From Prevotella sp. (GTDB taxonomy: Bacteria; Bacteroidota; Bacteroidia; Bacteroidales; Bacteroidaceae), in contig JAFUTI010000008.1 in the NCBI GenBank assembly GCA_017471465.1, positions 1 to 64,000 on the forward strand: DNA of 64,000 nucleotides. The letters run 5' to 3'. A model generated the notes under the pieces. It was not told the origin of the DNA. It made no database searches and worked only from the letters and a program-made list of their open reading frames with translations. Position numbers and translations under genes: made by a program. Of the stretch, positions 59,709-64,000 are shown one piece after another; positions within the stretch are counted from its first letter, which is position 1, and the number at the start of each line of letters is the position of its first letter.

Positions 59709-62150
59709 TTAACGGAGCTGACGTGAAAGGACATCCTCGCCCTGGTAGCCACCGGTGGTCGTCGACGTTCCCTTGTTGCGATAGGTTGTCGTGGGACCTT
59801 CTATGCCGACGAGTACCGTGACGGGAGCCATGGAACGCTCGGCGTAGGTGTCTTTCGGGTGAGAGTAGAGCATAGAATCTACTTTCTCTCCCTCCCAGAA
59901 TTTCTGTGAAGTGCCCACATAGCTCCTGAAGTCCGTATAGGCATTGGCAATGTTCACACGCTCCTTACACCACTTGGTGCCTATAGGAACCAGAATCTTA
60001 TGGGGTGCCCATCCCTGAGCAGCCGTCAACTCTAGCGTCTCGCCGTTGCCGTAGAGCACGCGTATGGGGATAGAGACGATACTTGAGTAACCGAAGTCGG
60101 TTCCCAGCACGACGGGGTCGTTTGTTGCCGACGTATTGCCGTAAGCATTGTCGCCCGTTCCAATGGTGTTGATGATGGTTGTATAGGAATTGCCACCCAG
60201 CTTGTTGTGCACTTCGACACCTGCCAGCGACAACTGTAGTGTACCACCGGCAGCTAACAGTACAATCTCGGTCTTATAGGTCGGCGTGCCATCCACTGTC
60301 GTGTTTGTGACGACTACGCCATCCTCCTTGACAACGGTATGGGTGCTTGGCGTGACACGATAGACGTATGCGTCGAAGACCACGTCGTTGAAGTCCAAGT
60401 CGTTGCTGCTGATCTGTCCTAGGTCTTCGCAGAACACACGTCCCTGCTCAATGAGTTCGGTCGTCTCGAAGTATTCTTTCGTTGTGACAACGGTAATCAT
60501 GTCATCCGAGGTATCGCCCTGGTCAACAGGGATGGTTGTCTCGTCCAGAGAGCCATAGCCCGGGCTGCAACCGGAAGCGGGGATGGTGACTGGGGCTTGC
60601 GTTGCCGTGACATTGGTATCGGCGGGATCGGAGAAGCTGAACTTCACCGTATTGTCATAATAGTATGCCGGCTGCTGGGTATTGTTTCCCGGAGCATCCT
60701 TATACCACTGGCCAAAGTGACTTCCGGCGTCGACGTAGAGGTTTCCGAAGTACGACATACGGAACTGCTCGTTGGAGTCGATGGTGACGGCCTGTGCCTG
60801 TATGACGGCATAGCTTTCACCAACGCCACGGAAGCCATAGTCGCTGTTAGCGTTGTTAGTATGCAAGTTGCCCGTTACCCTGAGTAGCGAACTACTGTTC
60901 ATCCAGAAGTTCGATGTATCCTCCCACGTGAACGACGCACACACGACCGATGCTCCGGCATTTAGCACAAACTCACCGCGGTTCAGATGGAAGTTTCCAT
61001 TTACCTTTAGATAGCAGTTGTTGTAGTTCTGCGCTGAGTAGTTGTCAACGTCGAAACTGCCTGAGGTGTATTGGCCATCGTTCGTCCACTGGCTGTTGCT
61101 GTTCGTGAGGTCGGTCTTGCCTGTAATGGTGGTAGTGCCCACATTGTGCATCTTACCGCCGGCCCGCATTGAGAGGAGTGCACTTTTCAGCGTACCGTTG
61201 TTGACAATCTCGGCACTCGAGTTCTGCAAGGCAATAGAGTCGGTAGCCTCTACGGTACCATTGTTATAAAGGAGGTTATAATTATTCTTAAGGAAGAGTC
61301 TCTTAGCTGTAATGGTTTTGTTGGCAGCATTGTAGATCATGTCGCTGGTGTTGCTGCACGACAGAGAGTCGGTAACAGTAATCGTTCCTTCGTTCCATAG
61401 CGTGTTGCTTTGGTCTAAGGTTAGGTTCGTGGCAGTAATCGTGCCTCCTGCGTTCAGAATCTGTGTACTGTTGGTAAACAGCAGATTGCCGGCATTGACA
61501 GTAGCATTGCTGCTAATGTAAAGAGCCGCATGGGAATTCTGGAACGTTGCAGTGCCACTGACTTGCGTCAGGTCAAGGGTAGCACCGGGGGCCAGATAAA
61601 CGCTAAGATTGTTGCTGACCTGCTTCAAGACAAGCGTGGAATTCTGGGTGACACAGATTTTTGTACCGTTACCGTTCTGGTTGGTAGATCCGTCGTATGT
61701 GACGTTCCCGTCCACATAGATGGTCAGATTCTCAGTGTTCTGCGGGTTGTTAAGCGTAGCATACGCCGTGTTGATGTAGATGACGTCACCACTTTGGTAG
61801 TTCTGGTAGTCTCTGGCATACTTGGCACCAGCGGGCACAGTATCGGTGACGTCAGGCATGGTAGGCCTCGCCATGGGATTAGTGTCACGGAAAGTTGGTG
61901 CGGTTGGCATCTGCGCGCGCATCATGGAACGGGTCAATGCTGCATCGCTGCTGCCAGTACTGTCAGTGTTAAATGTAAAGCCCCAGTTCTGGTTAGGGTC
62001 AATACTACCATAGGTATCCACGAATACCTCCTGGTATGCCTGTTTCTTGCTTTCAACGATTGACGAGTAGCCGTAATCGTCATGTGTGCATCCTGCCAAA
62101 TATCCGCCAAGGACGATAGCAGTAGCCCCTGTCAAAAAAAGGTTCTTCAT
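59709..62150 (-). CDS. LruC-domain lipoprotein, first gene of the cluster
   Basis: This 813-residue protein has a lipoprotein signal (LAGCTHDDY), the W-G-F motif NQNWGFT near residue 59 and the LruC core DLDFNDVVFDAYV near residues 585-597. Between them lie dozens of short strands rich in N, T, S and V that look like a beta-helix (e.g. GTITATNLTLDQSNTLWNEG). Its start is behind a TAATTTTG box (complement 62188-62195). The divergent LruC gene at 62314 is 163 bases away. It leads the minus-strand operon that continues through the InlB-repeat gene. Confidence 0.85.
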   Translation of the reverse strand: MKNLFLTGATAIVLGGYLAGCTHDDYGYSSIVESKKQAYQEVFVDTYGSIDPNQNWGFTFNTDSTGSSDAALTRSMMRAQMPTAPTFRDTNPMARPTMPDVTDTVPAGAKYARDYQNYQSGDVIYINTAYATLNNPQNTENLTIYVDGNVTYDGSTNQNGNGTKICVTQNSTLVLKQVSNNLSVYLAPGATLDLTQVSGTATFQNSHAALYISSNATVNAGNLLFTNSTQILNAGGTITATNLTLDQSNTLWNEGTITVTDSLSCSNTSDMIYNAANKTITAKRLFLKNNYNLLYNNGTVEATDSIALQNSSAEIVNNGTLKSALLSMRAGGKMHNVGTTTITGKTDLTNSNSQWTNDGQYTSGSFDVDNYSAQNYNNCYLKVNGNFHLNRGEFVLNAGASVVCASFTWEDTSNFWMNSSSLLRVTGNLHTNNANSDYGFRGVGESYAVIQAQAVTIDSNEQFRMSYFGNLYVDAGSHFGQWYKDAPGNNTQQPAYYYDNTVKFSFSDPADTNVTATQAPVTIPASGCSPGYGSLDETTIPVDQGDTSDDMITVVTTKEYFETTELIEQGRVFCEDLGQISSNDLDFNDVVFDAYVYRVTPSTHTVVKEDGVVVTNTTVDGTPTYKTEIVLLAAGGTLQLSLAGVEVHNKLGGNSYTTIINTIGTGDNAYGNTSATNDPVVLGTDFGYSSIVSIPIRVLYGNGETLELTAAQGWAPHKILVPIGTKWCKERVNIANAYTDFRSYVGTSQKFWEGEKVDSMLYSHPKDTYAERSMAPVTVLVGIEGPTTTYRNKGTSTTTGGYQGEDVLSRQLR

Positions 62151-62187
62151 TTGTTACGTAACTTTATAGGAATTCGAATTTATGCTG

Positions 62188-62195
62188 CAAAATTA
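62188..62195 (-). promoter_or_regulatory. -7 box of the LruC operon
   Basis: TAATTTTG on the minus strand, 38 bases before the start at 62150. Confidence 0.5.
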
Positions 62196-62313
62196 ATATA
62201 AATATTTATAAGTAGAACATTTTTTACGTTAAAATTATCAAAACACATTCTCAAAACCCTCCTTTGTGCATTTTTTTTTGTATTTTTGGCGACCAAATTA
62301 CAAGGTTAATCAG

Positions 62314-63594
62314 ATGAAGTGTTTGACGAAGATGAAAGGCAGATGGGTTCTCCTAGCGTGGGGACTGATGATGGTGTCGTGCAATAAGGACATGTTCAAT
62401 GAGGAAGATTACAAACAACTTGTCGAGACGGCCCAACCGGTAAGCGCAATTGACGCGTCCCACACCTGGGAGCTCACGACGACTCGTTATCTCACTATCA
62501 CACTAGGATCAGCGTATTCTGCGATGAACCGTCTGCAGATACTCAGCGACAATCCTGTTTCCGGGAATGGAGCCACGATACTTGGCGACTATCCGTTGTC
62601 GGGCGACACCCGTGAGTATGTAGCCTTTACGGCTCCCAGCACACTGAAAACATTCTACGCAGCACTGGTCGACAGTGACGGTCGTTATACCGTAAAGAAG
62701 TTTACGGACGGAGAGACATCGCTGGATTTCTCTAATCCTCTGGCTACCAGTGCCACAGTAGACGAGCGACTCATCAATCATCAGGCCTTCTCCTACTGTT
62801 TCGAGGACGAGATGCCCGAGCCTGGCGATTACGATTACAATGATGTCGTACTGCGCATCTCGCAGGAGCGCACAGCCGAGAGCCAGATAACCCTCAACGT
62901 CACGCTGGCTGCCGTCGGTTCGCTGTCGCAGGTAGCCGCTGCCATCCGTCTCGTCGGTTTCACGGTCGACCAGATAGAAAGCGTCACCACCGTTGATGAC
63001 GAGTCGTTCGATACAGGTTACAAGAAGTCTTCACTGCCATTTATCGACAGTCATCAGTTTCTGGTCAGCGGTATCGGCAACTCTGCTGTTATCAATGTCT
63101 TCGAAGATGCCCACTGGGCAACAGGGGTGGTTGCATACGCTTCCGAAGGCTATCTCCCGCGTTATATGTATAACGTTACCAAAGGAACGTCGGAAGAGAG
63201 CGACATGATGAGCCCACGCACCATCTCATACGTGATAACCTTCAAACCGACAGTCCTGAATATCAACTACTTCACGCTCGCAACAATAGACCCTTTCATC
63301 ATCGTTGAGTATAACGGCGCTTTCATGGAGAACCACGCAGCCTTCAAATACAGGACGACTTCTGTGCTCCATGAGTATACGCAGCCAACGAGTGCTGTCA
63401 TCCTCCCCTGGGCACTCGTCGTTCCAACCGGTTCTTTCCGCTATCCTCTGAATGGAATGCATATCGGCTATGCCAAGGACGGCGCTCTCTTTGGCGCCTA
63501 CATGACCTCAGGCCATTCCTTTGGCCAGTGGGCCTCTGACAGGACAACCTCCACAGACTGGTATGACTATCCGACAACGAACATGGTCTACTGA
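62314..63594 (+). CDS. LruC-domain lipoprotein (divergent member)
   Basis: This 426-residue protein has a lipoprotein signal (MMVSCNKDMF), an N-terminal W-E variant of the shared motif (SHTWELT) and the LruC core PGDYDYNDVVLRISQ near residues 182-196. The rest follows the LruC fold up to a C-terminal W-x10-W-Y-D motif (FGQWASDRTTSTDWYDYP). It lacks the long repetitive middle of its sisters and so may be a minimal scaffold member. The start at 62314 is chosen because it gives the lipobox at a normal distance; earlier codons lack a signal. A TATTTTTG box lies at 62281-62288. Confidence 0.85.
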   Translation: MKCLTKMKGRWVLLAWGLMMVSCNKDMFNEEDYKQLVETAQPVSAIDASHTWELTTTRYLTITLGSAYSAMNRLQILSDNPVSGNGATILGDYPLSGDTREYVAFTAPSTLKTFYAALVDSDGRYTVKKFTDGETSLDFSNPLATSATVDERLINHQAFSYCFEDEMPEPGDYDYNDVVLRISQERTAESQITLNVTLAAVGSLSQVAAAIRLVGFTVDQIESVTTVDDESFDTGYKKSSLPFIDSHQFLVSGIGNSAVINVFEDAHWATGVVAYASEGYLPRYMYNVTKGTSEESDMMSPRTISYVITFKPTVLNINYFTLATIDPFIIVEYNGAFMENHAAFKYRTTSVLHEYTQPTSAVILPWALVVPTGSFRYPLNGMHIGYAKDGALFGAYMTSGHSFGQWASDRTTSTDWYDYPTTNMVY

Positions 63595-63637
63595 AGCTCT
63601 CCCCGAAAAAGGAACAAAAACCATTCCACTGTTTAGT

Positions 63638-64000
63638 ATGGCTATAGAACAAGCAATATTCCGCAGGGCAGAACTTCTGTTGGGGGATGAGGCAATGAAC
63701 CGCATCAGCGAGAAGCGGGTGATTATCTTTGGTGTCGGCGGCGTCGGTTCGTGGTGCGCTGAGAGTTTGGTGCGAAGTGGTATCCGTCAGCTGACGATCG
63801 TCGACTCCGACCGAGTGTGTATCACGAATATCAACCGCCAATTGATGGCGACGACGAAGACCGTTGGCCAGGTGAAGGTTGATGCCCTGAAGGAGCGTCT
63901 GCTGAGCATCAATCCCCAAGCAGAGATTACCGCCCTGCAACAAATATTTACGGCAGAGACAGCAGAAAGCTTCAAGCTCGACGGCTACGACTACATCATT
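63638..64000 (+). CDS. tcdA: tRNA threonylcarbamoyladenosine dehydratase (truncated by window end)
   Basis: The first 121 codons contain the ThiF/E1-like ATP-binding motif VIIFGVGGVGSWCAESLVRS and the N-I-N-R-Q motif (TNINRQLMATT). The short N-terminus and context mark TcdA (YgdL/CsdL), which cyclises t6A to ct6A at tRNA position 37. Other E1-like proteins (ThiF, MoeB) remain possible until the rest is seen. It is 43 bases downstream of the LruC gene on the same strand. Confidence 0.88.
   Translation, partial: MAIEQAIFRRAELLLGDEAMNRISEKRVIIFGVGGVGSWCAESLVRSGIRQLTIVDSDRVCITNINRQLMATTKTVGQVKVDALKERLLSINPQAEITALQQIFTAETAESFKLDGYDYII

Noticed and set aside
1-64000. tRNA, rRNA, tmRNA and RNase P genes
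   Set aside because: No clover-leaf candidate or conserved core sequence was seen on either strand by eye; a covariance-model scan would be needed to exclude them.

Overview
The window looks like a Bacteroidales chromosome, most likely Prevotellaceae. Evidence seen directly: many promoters of the Bacteroidetes type (a TTTG-like -33 box, about 20 bases, then TAnnTTTG), abundant SusC-style and glycoside-hydrolase genes, BspA-type leucine-rich repeats, C-terminal tails resembling type IX secretion sorting signals, LruC-domain lipoproteins and an S46 dipeptidyl-peptidase. No rRNA or tRNA gene was seen. Species cannot be assigned from the sequence alone.

Region 1 (about 152-19620) is a composite mobile island between the 3' end of a sensor histidine kinase and ybeY, two convergent core genes. 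Its left part (about 312-12136) is an integrative mobilizable element: MobV-type relaxase, putative oriT hairpins, primase-helicase, ParA with a small partner, an excisionase-like protein divergent from a double-HTH repressor, an AbiE-type toxin-antitoxin cargo and a tyrosine integrase. Its right part (about 12378-19547) is a smaller element: a large serine recombinase, a resolvase, a Cro-like regulator, a small exported/membrane protein cluster, and a rolling-circle-type Rep translationally coupled to a NUMOD3-like mini-protein. Related 50-bp hairpin repeats lie at both ends of this second element.

Region 2 (19622-38184) is chromosomal: ybeY-coaD-ruvB; a GH2 glycosidase with a CE2-like esterase; a TPP riboswitch controlling a TonB-dependent receptor and PnuT (thiamine uptake); a PfkB kinase; a flavodiiron protein; a LOG-family hydrolase; then a glycan locus of GH29 fucosidase, a collapsed GH78 rhamnosidase pseudogene, a beta-propeller/DUF362 fusion, and a convergent GH27 alpha-galactosidase.

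Region 3 (38184-53186) holds a DEAD-box helicase, an operon of secreted proteins of unknown role, a retropepsin-PDZ protease, a BspA-like LRR protein, a candidate structured small RNA next to a MntA-HepT toxin-antitoxin pair that shares an exactly duplicated 43-bp promoter with it, a repeat-rich intergenic hairpin, a DPP7-like peptidase, a Wzx-type flippase and a fused SpmA/SpmB-like transporter.

Region 4 (53246-63594) is a surface-protein cluster: four LruC-domain lipoproteins and one InlB-repeat protein. All share an N-terminal W-G-F-like motif or the Ca-binding-like D-[FY]-N-D core, and differ in their middle domains. The window ends inside tcdA.
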